Shown: positions 32,943-42,313, numbered from the stretch's first letter. The stretch is DNA of 64,000 nucleotides from Vibrio aestuarianus (GCF_012395185.1 NZ_JAAZTU010000002.1:62001-126000), one strand, 5' to 3'. Notes: generated from the sequence alone by a model not told the origin. Made by a program: numbers and translations.

Positions 32943-33884
32943 TTATTCATCTGAATAGATTTTTACGGTTAATTCACCATTGACATCAATACAAGCTCGG
33001 TACATTCCTGAGCTGTTCATTGCAAAATGGATATCACCTTGCCCATCGATAGCGATCAAACCACCCTCGCCTCCCATCGTTTTTAACTCGCCTTGGATGA
33101 TGGTTTCACACGCGGTATGAACGTCTTCTTTTAAATAACGCATCCTCGCTGCCACATCACCGGCAACCATTTTACGGATAAAGTATTCTCCCATGCCAGT
33201 GGTTGAAACTGCCACATTGCCATTTTCAGCCATTGTTCCGGCACCGATGATAGGGGAATCACCAACGCGACCAAATTTCTTATTAGTAATACCCCCCGTA
33301 CTTGTCGCTGCAGCGAGGTTACCTTGCTTATCTAAAGCGACGGCTCCTACTGTGCCAAATTTTTTGTCGTCAGGGTATTTAGATTCCGACAGTGCAAATT
33401 GATCATTTTCTTTCATCGCGACCAATTGTTCATAGCGACGCTCGGTAAAAAAGTAGTCTTGTTCGATATATTGATAACCATTGGCAAAGGCAAACTCTTC
33501 CGCCCCATCACCAATCAAAAATACGTGTTCACTTGCTTTCATCACATCACGAGCCAACTCTATGGGGTTTTTGATATGACGAATACCAGCAACCGCCCCC
33601 GCATCCATATGTTGACCGTGCATCACTGAGGCATCCATTTCAACCATCTCTTTATTGGTTAAAACGGCACCTTTACCCGCATTAAATAGCGGTGAGTCTT
33701 CAAGCACTTTCACTGCTTCAACCGTCGCATCCAGTGCATCACCACCTTCAGCTAACACTCGATACCCAGCACGAACAGAAGCTTCAAGCGTTGCTAAAAT
33801 CTCGCATTTTAATGATTCACTCATTTGTTCACGAAGTATTGTTCCAGCGCCACCGTGGATAGCGATAGCAAAAGGTTGTGACAT
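32943..33884 (-). CDS. iaaA: Isoaspartyl peptidase / L-asparaginase, N-terminal nucleophile type
   Basis: This enzyme cleaves isoaspartyl dipeptides and asparagine. The 313-residue precursor shows the family start FAIAIHGGAGT, the segment DATVEAVKVLEDSPLFNAGKG-like near 52-72, and the autocleavage site FGTVGAVALD; Thr178 should become the nucleophile of the beta subunit after self-cleavage. No signal peptide. E. coli IaaA has 321 residues with the nucleophile at Thr179. It follows slyD on the same strand beyond a strong terminator. Confidence 0.9.
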   Translation of the reverse strand: MSQPFAIAIHGGAGTILREQMSESLKCEILATLEASVRAGYRVLAEGGDALDATVEAVKVLEDSPLFNAGKGAVLTNKEMVEMDASVMHGQHMDAGAVAGIRHIKNPIELARDVMKASEHVFLIGDGAEEFAFANGYQYIEQDYFFTERRYEQLVAMKENDQFALSESKYPDDKKFGTVGAVALDKQGNLAAATSTGGITNKKFGRVGDSPIIGAGTMAENGNVAVSTTGMGEYFIRKMVAGDVAARMRYLKEDVHTACETIIQGELKTMGGEGGLIAIDGQGDIHFAMNSSGMYRACIDVNGELTVKIYSDE

Positions 33885-33952
33885 GATAATTCCTTTTCTG
33901 ATGGTAAGCGTTCTAACACGAAACTGAGTATCAATATAGACAAGCTATAGAT

Positions 33953-33987
33953 GAAAAAAAAGCGCTAATCGCTAACACGATTAACGC
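33953..33987 (-). terminator. Terminator of slyD
   Basis: On the minus strand GCGTTAATCG and CGATTAGCGC pair (one G-U) around a 6-base loop and are followed by eight T, about 80 bases behind the slyD stop. Confidence 0.85.
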
Positions 33988-34064
33988 CTTACATTCAAAA
34001 AATATTAACTAGAGCATATTTACGCTTTCTCAACGAAAGTAGTGCGATGTAAACCGATCAAATA

Positions 34065-34670
34065 TTAGTGTGAACCGCAACCACCGCCACCACAGCAGCC
34101 TTCTTTTTTCTCACCGTGGTTGTGACCATGGCCTTCGCCGCCACAACAACCACCTTCATGGTCATGATCGTGGTCATGGTCGTGTCCACCACAACAACCA
34201 CCTTCTTCTTGATGAAGGTGACCATGCTCAATTTCTTCTTCTGTTGCTGCACGCATCGCTACCACTTCAACATCAAAAGTCAGTGTTTGGCCTGCAAGCA
34301 TGTGGTTACCATCAACCACGACTTCATCACCATCAACTTCTGTTACTTCAACAGGGATCGGACCTTGGTCTGTATCAGCAAGGAAACGCATGCCAACTTC
34401 AATTTGCTCAACGCCTTGGAACACTTCAGCAGGCACACGTTGAACTAGGTCATCGTTGTGCTCACCGTATGCATCTTCAGGAGCGATAGTTGCCGTGAAT
34501 TTATCGCCGACTACTTTACCTTCCAATTGGTTTTCAAGACCTGTGATCAGGTTGTTGTGACCATGAAGGTAGTCAAGCGGTGCCTCAACAGTAGATTGGT
34601 CAACAACAATACCGTCTTCAAGTTTGACTTGGTAGGCAAGGCTTACAACTACGTTCTTTTCAATTTTCAT
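34065..34670 (-). CDS. slyD: FKBP-type prolyl isomerase / metallochaperone SlyD
   Basis: SlyD is a cytoplasmic prolyl isomerase, chaperone and nickel-binding protein. Of 201 residues, about 1-145 form the FKBP domain with the insert-in-flap domain (YGEHNDDLVQRVPAEVF near 68-84). The tail, about 150-201, is extremely rich in His, Cys and Gly, with three or four GGCCGG-like blocks and an alternating HDHDHDHD stretch. Such a tail binds Ni2+ and other metals and supports NiFe-hydrogenase maturation in E. coli. The low-complexity DNA of the tail produces long artefactual open frames on the other strand. Confidence 0.95.
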   Translation of the reverse strand: MKIEKNVVVSLAYQVKLEDGIVVDQSTVEAPLDYLHGHNNLITGLENQLEGKVVGDKFTATIAPEDAYGEHNDDLVQRVPAEVFQGVEQIEVGMRFLADTDQGPIPVEVTEVDGDEVVVDGNHMLAGQTLTFDVEVVAMRAATEEEIEHGHLHQEEGGCCGGHDHDHDHDHEGGCCGGEGHGHNHGEKKEGCCGGGGCGSH

Positions 34671-34765
34671 AACAGCTCCAAGGAGTTTGGTTCCTAGGTT
34701 GTATGACTTAACCTAAGAATACGTTCAGTATGACGGTATTATGGGGATCTATTACAGAAACTCAA

Positions 34766-34966
34766 TTATTCTGGTTTAAAAATACCAATCATCTCTTGCT
34801 TGGCATGTTCACTTTTTTCTACAGACTTGGGTTTGCGCTGCTCGTGATAGTCACATTCAACACATTCCACCAACTCTATATTGTTATCTACCCACCAGCG
34901 AAGTGTGTCTTGCGACTGGCATTTTGGGCAACTAGCCCCAGCGATGAAGCGTTTTTTCTGTTTCAC
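34766..34966 (-). CDS. yheV: YheV family small zinc-ribbon protein
   Basis: A 66-residue protein starting MKQKKRFIAGASCPKC and ending GIFKPE, as in E. coli YheV. Two CxxC pairs (Cys13/Cys16 and Cys35/Cys38) suggest a zinc ribbon. Function unknown. It is the last gene of kefG-kefB-yheV, 30 bases behind kefB, the same neighbourhood as in enterobacteria. Confidence 0.88.
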   Translation of the reverse strand: MKQKKRFIAGASCPKCQSQDTLRWWVDNNIELVECVECDYHEQRKPKSVEKSEHAKQEMIGIFKPE

Positions 34967-34996
34967 GTTAAATCCTACGACTTATAATACTTTGAG

Positions 34997-36799
34997 TTAT
35001 TGTTCCCAATAATGGCGAGACTGCCGGTCATTATCCATTTCTCGACCGAAAATTTCTTCCAATTCTTTACGCGCTTCTTTGGCCCGTAATGCAAGTTGTT
35101 TATCTTCATTATGTTGCGGTAATAGCTCTTTGAGCATAGCGCTATCAAGTTTTCGAAAATGCGCTTCCGCACGCTTGGCTTGATAAGGATGCATACCTAA
35201 ATCAATCAAAGCTTGTCGCCCTAAATCCAGTGCGCCCAAGAAGGTTTCGCGAGAATATTTGTCCACACCATGGCTGAGCAGTTGATAGGCTTCCACTCGG
35301 CTGCGAGCCCTCGCCAATATTTTTAACTTGGGAAAATGTTGTTGGCACAGCTCGACGATTTTCACCACTTCATCAGGCGCATCAGTACAAATAACTATCG
35401 CTTCGGCTTCATCTGCACCAGCTGCACGTAACAGCTCGAGCTGAGTTGCATCACCGTAAAACACCTTATAACCGTATTTTCGCAGCAACTTTATTTGGCT
35501 CGCATCACTTTCTAACACGGTAATTTTGATTTTGTTGGCATACATTAAACGCCCAACTATTTGCCCAAAACGTCCAAAACCAGCGATGATGACACGAGGC
35601 TCTTTATTCACCACATCAGATGTCATCTCCACCTCACTGGTCGTATTGAGTTTTCTTGCAAACCAACGTTTTTGTGCGTTCAGTAATAAAGGCGTCGTCA
35701 CCATAGACAAACTCACTACGACCAATAAAAATGCAGACTGATCTGACTGCAACAAGCCTTCAGCACTTGCCGCCGTAAAAATAACAAAAGCAAACTCACC
35801 ACCTTGGCTAAGAATCGCCGCCATTTTACTGCGCGCTTTAGCTCGAGTTCCCGACAAACGCGCCAACAGATACAAAATCAATCCTTTAGCTGTAACCAAC
35901 CCCACTACCGCAAGTAGAATTTTAACGGGTTCAAGCGCCAACAACCCTAGATTGACCGCCATACCAACGGCAATAAAGAACAACCCAAGCAGCAAGCCTT
36001 TAAATGGCTCAATCGCAATTTCCAGTTCATGACGAAACTCGCTTTCAGCGAGCAGCACGCCCGCAAGGAAAGTACCTAACGCCATTGAAAGCCCTAATTG
36101 CTGCATCAACAGCGCAATGCCAATTACCAGCAATAGCGCAGCAACAGTGAATAGCTCTCGTACACCACTGGCAACAATGTATCGAAACAAAGGACTGAGC
36201 AGAAAATGGCCGCCAACCAGCAAACCAGCAATACCGCCAAACATCCACGCCACATCGAGCCAACTTCCAGCACCATTACCGGCAAGTACAGGTAACAGCG
36301 CTAACATCGGGATGACGGCAATATCTTGGAATAACAGCACCGCAAAGCCAGATTGCCCAGTCTCACTGCGCGCCAGACCTTGCTCATCAATTACCCGTAG
36401 TGCAATAGCGGTAGAAGAGAGCGCCAACCCCATGCCGATCACTACACTGCTTTGCCATCCCACATCAAATGCATACGCGATGCAGGCAATGACCAAAGTG
36501 GTCACCACAACCTGCGCGCCGCCGAGTCCAAGAATTGGCCCGCGCATTTGCCATAATTTTTTAGGATTCAGCTCTAAGCCAATAAGAAATAGCAGTAACA
36601 CCACGCCAAATTCAGCGAAGTGCAAAATCGCCTCAACATCATTGATTAACCCAAGCCCCCAAGGACCAATGGCGACACCGGCTAACAAATAGCCCAATAC
36701 GGAACCTAATCCTGCTCTCTGAGCGATAGGAACAGCAACAACCGCTGCGGTGAGAAATACCACACTGCTTTGTAAAAAATCACTGGTGAGTGCTGCCAT
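34997..36799 (-). CDS. kefB: Glutathione-regulated potassium/proton antiporter KefB
   Basis: KefB is a K+/H+ antiporter that acidifies the cytoplasm during electrophile stress and is gated by glutathione and its adducts. The 600-residue protein has about 12 membrane segments (7-380) with the CPA2 motifs (FEFGVVLLLFLIGLEL-like near 63 and LFQDIAVIP near 156), followed by an RCK/KTN NAD-binding domain (IIAGFGRFGQIVGRLM near 400) and a C-terminal Q/H-rich regulatory tail. Its start lies inside the end of kefG, a 20-base overlap. KefC is the close alternative; the adjacent kefG and yheV support KefB. Confidence 0.93.
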   Translation of the reverse strand: MAALTSDFLQSSVVFLTAAVVAVPIAQRAGLGSVLGYLLAGVAIGPWGLGLINDVEAILHFAEFGVVLLLFLIGLELNPKKLWQMRGPILGLGGAQVVVTTLVIACIAYAFDVGWQSSVVIGMGLALSSTAIALRVIDEQGLARSETGQSGFAVLLFQDIAVIPMLALLPVLAGNGAGSWLDVAWMFGGIAGLLVGGHFLLSPLFRYIVASGVRELFTVAALLLVIGIALLMQQLGLSMALGTFLAGVLLAESEFRHELEIAIEPFKGLLLGLFFIAVGMAVNLGLLALEPVKILLAVVGLVTAKGLILYLLARLSGTRAKARSKMAAILSQGGEFAFVIFTAASAEGLLQSDQSAFLLVVVSLSMVTTPLLLNAQKRWFARKLNTTSEVEMTSDVVNKEPRVIIAGFGRFGQIVGRLMYANKIKITVLESDASQIKLLRKYGYKVFYGDATQLELLRAAGADEAEAIVICTDAPDEVVKIVELCQQHFPKLKILARARSRVEAYQLLSHGVDKYSRETFLGALDLGRQALIDLGMHPYQAKRAEAHFRKLDSAMLKELLPQHNEDKQLALRAKEARKELEEIFGREMDNDRQSRHYWEQ

Positions 36800-37370
36800 C
36801 CAACGCTCCTTGTGTGGTTAAAGGGTTAAGCAACCAATTACGGTAATCTTGCGCATGTTGATAGCGCTCTGCGTCACTCACATTTCGAGCCCAGTAAAGC
36901 ACCAGCGGTTCCATCCAATTCATGCAGCATAACGCTGCGGTTAACTCGAAGGGTTGCAGAATCTGGTCAAGTGGATATTTGTTGTACCCTTTCTCATCAA
37001 ATGCATCTTGCTTACCCCCGGTAGTAATAACACTGCGCCAATATTTACCATGTAGCGATGTCTTATTACCGAAGGCAAATCCTTTGGTTAAGACACGGTC
37101 AAACCACTCCTTTAATAAAGCAGGACACGAATACATATAAAGAGGATGCTGAAAGACAATGACGTCATGGGCAAGCAAGCGTTGCTGCTCGGCTGTGACA
37201 TCAATAAAAAAATCCGGATACGTTGCGTACAAGTCATGCACGGTAACGTGTTGCAATGAAGAGATACCATGCAACATGGTTTGATTAGCAATCGAATTGA
37301 GCGGCTCAGGGTGTGCGTAAATCACCAAGACTTTGGGTGTTGAGTGGCAAGAGGGTGTTGTCTCAGTCAT
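36780..37370 (-). CDS. kefG: Ancillary flavodoxin-like protein KefG
   Basis: KefG is the cytoplasmic quinone-oxidoreductase-like partner needed for full KefB activity. The 196-residue protein has a flavodoxin fold: VLVIYAHPEPLNS near 14-26, VFQHPLYMYSCPALLKEWFD near 72-91, and TTGGKQDAF near 116. It is about a dozen residues longer than E. coli KefG (183) at its ends. It overlaps kefB by 20 bases, implying coupled translation, and is divergent from yheS. Confidence 0.92.
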   Translation of the reverse strand: MTETTPSCHSTPKVLVIYAHPEPLNSIANQTMLHGISSLQHVTVHDLYATYPDFFIDVTAEQQRLLAHDVIVFQHPLYMYSCPALLKEWFDRVLTKGFAFGNKTSLHGKYWRSVITTGGKQDAFDEKGYNKYPLDQILQPFELTAALCCMNWMEPLVLYWARNVSDAERYQHAQDYRNWLLNPLTTQGALDGSTHQ

Positions 37371-37502
37371 TCCTTTGCTGTGCCCCGATAGTTATCAACA
37401 TGTTACTAAGCATCATAACGCAATTTGCATAATGATCGACATTTATCCTTATCACCCTTACTATTCCACGCGATAACATTTCGATATGAAAAATAGATTT
37501 TT

Positions 37503-39422
37503 ATGATTACCTTCTCTGATATTCAGTTACTACGCGGCGGAAAACCGTTGCTTGAGCAAGCTTCGGCTACCATCCACCCAGGTGATAAAGTTGGCTTGGT
37601 TGGAAAAAATGGCTGCGGTAAGTCCACATTATTTGCCCTACTTAAAGATGAGCTTTCGATTGATGCTGGCTCATTCAGCAAACCTGCTTATTGGGAGCTA
37701 GCATGGGTCGCACAGGAAACACCGGCTCTTGAACGTAATGCGATTGAATATGTGATCGATGGTGATCGTGAATATCGCGCGCTAGAAAAACAGCTGCTCG
37801 AAGCAGAGCAAACGGATAACGGCACCTTGGTCGCCGAATTGCACGGAAAAATTGAAACCATTGGCGGCTATAGCATTCGTGCCCGCGCCTCTGAATTACT
37901 TGATGGGCTTGGTTTTAGCCAAGAACAAATGGGCTGGGATTTGACCCAATTTTCCGGTGGTTGGCGTATGCGGCTAAACTTAGCGCAAGCGCTATTGTGC
38001 CGCTCTGATTTACTGCTGCTTGACGAACCCACTAACCACTTAGATTTAGACGCAGTAATGTGGCTAGAACGCTGGTTACAAAGCTACCCAGGCACGTTAG
38101 TTTTGATTTCCCATGATCGTGACTTTTTAGACCCTATTGTGGGGCGCATTATCCATATCGAAAATCAAACCATGAACGAATACACCGGTAACTATTCATC
38201 GTTTGAAAATCAGCGTGCGCAGAAATTGATCTTGCAACAAGCCATGTTCCAAAAGCAGCAAAAGCAAATGGCACACATGCAAAGTTATATTGATCGCTTC
38301 CGTTATAAAGCTTCGAAAGCCCGTCAAGCGCAAAGCCGTATTAAAGCATTAGAGCGGATGGAAAAAGTGCTACCAGCACAATTTGATAACCCATTCAGTT
38401 TCGAATTTCGAGAACCATCAGCCCTACCCAACCCAATAATGATGATGGATGAGGTTTATGCAGGTTATGGGGATAACTTAATTCTTGAGAAAATTCGCCT
38501 CAACCTAGTACCTGGTAGTCGTATCGGGCTGCTTGGGCGTAATGGCGCTGGTAAATCGACCCTGATCAAATTGTTGTCAGGGGAGCTAAAACCAAAAGGT
38601 GGCGATCTCACCTATTCTCAAGGGGTTAAAATTGGCTACTTTGCTCAGCATCAACTGGAAACCCTGCACCCACAAGAAACACCGTTGCAGCATATGATGC
38701 AAATTGCGCCAGACAAAAATGAACTGGAGTTGCGTAACTACCTCGGCAGTTTTGGCTTTCAGGGTGATAAAGCACTGGAGAAAGTTGCGCCTTTCTCTGG
38801 TGGTGAAAAAGCACGCTTGGTTTTGGCACTGATCGTTTGGCAAAAACCAAACTTATTACTACTCGATGAACCAACCAACCACCTAGATTTAGACATGCGC
38901 CAAGCGTTGACGTTTGCCCTGCAAACTTTTGAAGGTGCCATGGTTATCGTCAGCCATGACCGCTACTTACTGCGCGCCACAACCGATGATTTGTACCTAG
39001 TGCATGATCGCCAAGTTGCCCCTTTTGATGGTGACTTATCAGACTACTACAAATGGTTAACCGAGCAGCAAAAAGCAGAGCGAAGAGAAGCACAATCTCA
39101 GCAGCCCGCCAAAGATAGCAGCAATAGCGCCGCAGCGAAGAAAGATCAAAAACGCCGTGAAGCGGAGTTTCGTAAACAAACCGCGCCAATTCGCAAAAAA
39201 CTGACACAACTTGAAGATAAAATGGATAAGTTGAATGCCTCACTGGCACAAGCTGAAGAGCAATTATCCGACACTTCACTGTATGAAGCTGAAAATAAGG
39301 CTAAACTTACAGAAGTTCTCGCCCTTCAAGCTAGTAGTAAATCGGCACTTGAAGAGGTCGAAATGGAATGGATGGCAGAGCAAGAAATCCTTGAACAGCT
39401 AGAACAGGAATTCAGTAGTTAA
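37503..39422 (+). CDS. yheS: ABC-F family ATPase YheS
   Basis: YheS is a soluble ABC-F protein; members act on the ribosome to relieve stalled translation. The 639 residues hold two ABC domains: Walker A GKNGCGKST near 36, signature FSGGWRMRL near 150, Walker B LLLLDEPTNHLDLD near 170; and Walker A GRNGAGKST near 345, FSGGEKARL near 432, LLLLDEPTNHLDLD near 452. The interdomain linker (about 235-310) is helical and basic, and a coiled-coil tail follows at about 530-639. No membrane segment. It heads a run of plus-strand genes ending at crp. Confidence 0.95.
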   Translation: MITFSDIQLLRGGKPLLEQASATIHPGDKVGLVGKNGCGKSTLFALLKDELSIDAGSFSKPAYWELAWVAQETPALERNAIEYVIDGDREYRALEKQLLEAEQTDNGTLVAELHGKIETIGGYSIRARASELLDGLGFSQEQMGWDLTQFSGGWRMRLNLAQALLCRSDLLLLDEPTNHLDLDAVMWLERWLQSYPGTLVLISHDRDFLDPIVGRIIHIENQTMNEYTGNYSSFENQRAQKLILQQAMFQKQQKQMAHMQSYIDRFRYKASKARQAQSRIKALERMEKVLPAQFDNPFSFEFREPSALPNPIMMMDEVYAGYGDNLILEKIRLNLVPGSRIGLLGRNGAGKSTLIKLLSGELKPKGGDLTYSQGVKIGYFAQHQLETLHPQETPLQHMMQIAPDKNELELRNYLGSFGFQGDKALEKVAPFSGGEKARLVLALIVWQKPNLLLLDEPTNHLDLDMRQALTFALQTFEGAMVIVSHDRYLLRATTDDLYLVHDRQVAPFDGDLSDYYKWLTEQQKAERREAQSQQPAKDSSNSAAAKKDQKRREAEFRKQTAPIRKKLTQLEDKMDKLNASLAQAEEQLSDTSLYEAENKAKLTEVLALQASSKSALEEVEMEWMAEQEILEQLEQEFSS

Positions 39423-39423
39423 C

Positions 39424-39903
39424 ATGAGTAAAGAGCACGTACGAATATCTCTCACATTAGAGCGCCTGTGGCAATTCAGTTTGCAATATTACAGTGTGCG
39501 CGAAGTGAAAGAAGCGTGCTTAAGCTTACAGAATAACTACCACGGTAATGTAAACTTGTTGCTTCTTTTAAAATGGCTCGACGAGCAACAAGTTTCTTTT
39601 GCTGAGCACCATTGGCAAACCGTACAAGATTGCCTTAGCCGCTCTGAAACCTTGCTTCATAGCTACCGAGACTTACGTCGCCGACTAAAAACGAACCTAC
39701 CAGACACCCTATATCGTGAAGCGCTGCAATTCGAATTACAGCTCGAAAAGCAGCAACAGTCTGATTTAGTCGACTGCATCAGCGCATTACCATTAACAAA
39801 TAATACTGGTCAGCCTCTCACACAACGCTACTGCCGCTTATTGGCTGCTGAACATCTGTGTCGTGCATTCGCTGAACCAGCACCACAATCTGGAAAAGCA
39901 TAA
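39424..39903 (+). CDS. TIGR02444 family protein (unknown function)
   Basis: A 159-residue, mostly helical soluble protein, starting one base after the yheS stop and so probably translated from the same mRNA. Early residues LTLERLWQFSLQYYSVREVK and NNYHGNVNLLLLLKWLDEQQ match my memory of the TIGR02444 family found beside yheS in vibrios and pseudomonads. No catalytic motif is apparent. The tight linkage suggests a task related to the ABC-F protein, which is inference. Confidence 0.8.
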   Translation: MSKEHVRISLTLERLWQFSLQYYSVREVKEACLSLQNNYHGNVNLLLLLKWLDEQQVSFAEHHWQTVQDCLSRSETLLHSYRDLRRRLKTNLPDTLYREALQFELQLEKQQQSDLVDCISALPLTNNTGQPLTQRYCRLLAAEHLCRAFAEPAPQSGKA

Positions 39904-39962
39904 CCCAGCGAATTATCTGTTTCGTGTATACTCTTTCGTATCCTACATAAACCTTATTCCCT

Positions 39963-40940
39963 ATGACTCAATTTATCGCGGCCACTGGGCTTAAAAATCC
40001 TCACTTACAAACGCTCATACCACGTTTATTGCGTAAAAAAGCACGTTTTGAACCGCTGTGGCAAACCTTGCCTACCGATGATGGTGATTTTCTTGATTTG
40101 GCGTGGAGCGAAGATGGGCATGCAGAACAAAGTAAAGACAAACCGTTGTTCGTTCTGTTTCATGGGTTAGAAGGAAGCTTTTATAGCCCTTACGCTAACG
40201 GGTTAATGCATGCGTTCGCCGAAAGTGGTTGGCTATCGGTAATGATGCATTTTCGCGGCTGTAGCGGTAAACCGAATCGCCTTGCGCGGGCTTACCATTC
40301 AGGCGAGATAGAAGATGCTCGTTTTGTTCTACAATATTTACGCGAACAACATGTAGGGCGACCTATCGTCGCGGTAGGTATATCGCTTGGTGGTAACATG
40401 CTGGCCAATTATCTGGCTGAATATCACGAAGACCCTATTGTCGATGCTGCAACAATCGTTTCAGCACCGCTCGATCTCGCCGCCTGTTCACAACGCATTG
40501 AGCAAGGATTTTCAAAGCTCTACCGTGACTATTTACTCTCCTCGCTAAAAAGTAACGCGCTGAAAAAACATCACCTCTTACAAGATGTACTTGACCTATC
40601 TTCTTGTCAGATCAGCAGCATTAAAAAACTGTATCAATTCGATGATTTAATCACCGCCCCCTTGCATGGTTTTAAAGATGCTCATGACTATTATCAACAA
40701 TGTTCTGGGCTACATAAACTCAAGCAGATCCGCGTACCATTGCAAGTCATTCATGCTAAAGACGACCCATTCATGACCGATGCAGTGATTCCCAAATTCG
40801 TTTTACCGGAAAATATCGACTACCGCTTATTTAACCAAGGTGGCCATGTCGGCTTTATTTCAGGCAGTGCATTAAAACCCACTTTTTGGCTGGAACAAGC
40901 CTTACCAGCCTACTATGAAAGCCTGTGTACACCGTCATAA
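39963..40940 (+). CDS. yheT: YheT family alpha/beta hydrolase
   Basis: The 325-residue protein shows the AB-hydrolase 4 (YheT/ABHD1) pattern: FVLFHGLEGSFYSPYANGL near 60-78, MMHFRGCSGKPNRLARAYHSG near 92, nucleophile elbow GISLGGNMLANYL near 140, an Asp in AKDDPF near 266 and His in NQGGHVGF near 295. Its substrate is unknown to me. It begins 59 bases behind the TIGR02444 gene and precedes yheU, as in E. coli. Confidence 0.9.
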   Translation: MTQFIAATGLKNPHLQTLIPRLLRKKARFEPLWQTLPTDDGDFLDLAWSEDGHAEQSKDKPLFVLFHGLEGSFYSPYANGLMHAFAESGWLSVMMHFRGCSGKPNRLARAYHSGEIEDARFVLQYLREQHVGRPIVAVGISLGGNMLANYLAEYHEDPIVDAATIVSAPLDLAACSQRIEQGFSKLYRDYLLSSLKSNALKKHHLLQDVLDLSSCQISSIKKLYQFDDLITAPLHGFKDAHDYYQQCSGLHKLKQIRVPLQVIHAKDDPFMTDAVIPKFVLPENIDYRLFNQGGHVGFISGSALKPTFWLEQALPAYYESLCTPS

Positions 40941-41009
40941 AATAGCTGCCATCAAAGTGCGATTTAGGGTATAACTGCCAGCCTTCAACATGACAGTTAA
41001 GAGGTCGTC

Positions 41010-41222
41010 ATGATTATTCCTTGGCAACAAATTGCTCCTGATACACTCGATAATCTCATTCAAGAATTTGTCTTACGTGAAGGAACAGATTACGGTGAAC
41101 AAGAGATATCTTTGCAACAAAAAATCGAACAAGTGAAGCAGCAGTTAGCGAGTGGTGAAGTTGCCATCGTCTATTCTGAATTGCACGAAAGTGTCGATAT
41201 TCAAGTACGTAAATCGTTTTAG
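41010..41222 (+). CDS. yheU: YheU family protein (UPF0270)
   Basis: A 70-residue protein starting [20 protein letters not shown] and ending [10 protein letters not shown], the UPF0270 pattern. Function unknown. The central stretch is Gln/Glu-rich and helical. AGAGG lies before the ATG, and the yheT-yheU-prkB order is conserved with E. coli. Confidence 0.88.
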   Translation: MIIPWQQIAPDTLDNLIQEFVLREGTDYGEQEISLQQKIEQVKQQLASGEVAIVYSELHESVDIQVRKSF

Positions 41223-41298
41223 CGCACCGCAATCTCATCTTTCCGTGCTATATTGCGACAATAAATAACAAGTACGTTACATAAAGACAGGGTTTGTC

Positions 41299-42168
41299 AT
41301 GTCAGCAAAACATCCGATCATAGCCGTCACGGGCTCATCCGGTGCCGGTACTACCACAACCTCTGAAGCGTTTCGCAAAATGTTCAATATGATGAGCATT
41401 AAACCTGCTTGGGTTGAAGGCGATAGCTTCCACCGTTTCACACGTCCAGAAATGGACGTAGAGATCCGTAAAGCACGAGAGCAAGGCAAGCACATCAGTT
41501 ATTTTGGTCCTCAGGCTAATGATTTTGGCGCATTGGAAGAGTTTTTTCGCCAATACGGCAAACTAGGAACAGGGCAAGTTCGTCGCTACCTGCATTCATT
41601 TGATGAAGCCGTTCCCTATAACCAAATGCCAGGAACGTTTACTCCATGGCAAGATTTGCCAGAAAATTCTGATGTTATGTTCTACGAAGGGTTACATGGT
41701 GGTGTGGTCGATGGTGATGTCAACGTGGCTCAACATGTCGATTTTTTGATTGGCATGGTGCCGATTGTTAACCTGGAGTGGATCCAAAAATACGTGCGTG
41801 ATACGCGCGATCGCGGTCATTCACGCGAAGCAGTAATGGACTCGATTGTTCGCTCGATGGACGACTACCTCAATTACATTACTCCACAGTTTTCTCGCAC
41901 CCATATTAACTTCCAGCGCGTGCCCACAGTCGACACCTCAAACCCGCTCAACGCAAAGGGTATCCCCAGTTTGGATGAAAGCTTCGTGGTGATAAGGCTA
42001 CGCGGCATTAAGAATGTCGATTTCCCCTATTTACTAGCCATGATTGATGGTTCATTTATGTCGCGCCATAACACCATCGTTGTTCCTGGTGGCAAGATGA
42101 GTTTTGCCATGGAGCTGATTGTTCGCCCTATCCTGCAACAATTAATTGAAACAGGGAAAATTGGATAA
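41299..42168 (+). CDS. prkB: Phosphoribulokinase-like protein PrkB
   Basis: The 289-residue protein is in the phosphoribulokinase family, P-loop GSSGAGTTTTSEAF near 12-25 (the usual GK(S/T) is replaced by GTTT, as is normal for this group), with an MFYEGLHGGVVDGDVNVA segment near 133. No Calvin-cycle genes are near, so the true substrate is not ribulose 5-phosphate by inference. It lies just upstream of crp. Confidence 0.88.
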   Translation: MSAKHPIIAVTGSSGAGTTTTSEAFRKMFNMMSIKPAWVEGDSFHRFTRPEMDVEIRKAREQGKHISYFGPQANDFGALEEFFRQYGKLGTGQVRRYLHSFDEAVPYNQMPGTFTPWQDLPENSDVMFYEGLHGGVVDGDVNVAQHVDFLIGMVPIVNLEWIQKYVRDTRDRGHSREAVMDSIVRSMDDYLNYITPQFSRTHINFQRVPTVDTSNPLNAKGIPSLDESFVVIRLRGIKNVDFPYLLAMIDGSFMSRHNTIVVPGGKMSFAMELIVRPILQQLIETGKIG

Positions 42169-42201
42169 TATTTTTGCACTTTTTACGGTTACTTTTCATA
42201 C

Positions 42202-42217
42202 CGTGATCATGTGCACA
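42202..42217. promoter_or_regulatory. Candidate CRP-binding site upstream of crp
   Basis: CGTGA-N6-GCACA is one mismatch per half from TGTGA-N6-TCACA. It lies about 200 bases upstream of crp, where autoregulation by cAMP-CRP is expected from E. coli. Whether it is occupied is inference. Confidence 0.45.
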
Positions 42218-42231
42218 TTTTTGCTTAAATT

Positions 42232-42250
42232 ATCGTGTGGTCGACACGAT
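42232..42250. promoter_or_regulatory. Perfect dyad in the crp upstream region
   Basis: ATCGTGT-GGTCG-ACACGAT is an exact 7+5+7 inverted repeat, 15 bases after the CRP-like site and about 160 bases before the crp start. It looks like an operator for a dimeric regulator; I do not recognise which. Confidence 0.45.
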
Positions 42251-42313
42251 TAAAATCAAGAAATCGTTTCCGAAAAAGGATACTATTCTTAACCGAAACA
42301 CAAGTTAGCTTGC

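Noticed and set aside
34070..34489. Long plus-strand open frames rich in His and Leu opposite slyD
   Set aside because: They mirror the His/Cys-rich slyD tail; no ribosome site or family resemblance, and slyD on the minus strand is certain.
41299..42168. prkB as evidence of a Calvin cycle
   Set aside because: The gene belongs to the crp-linked PrkB group found in non-autotrophs, and no RuBisCO or cbb gene is near.
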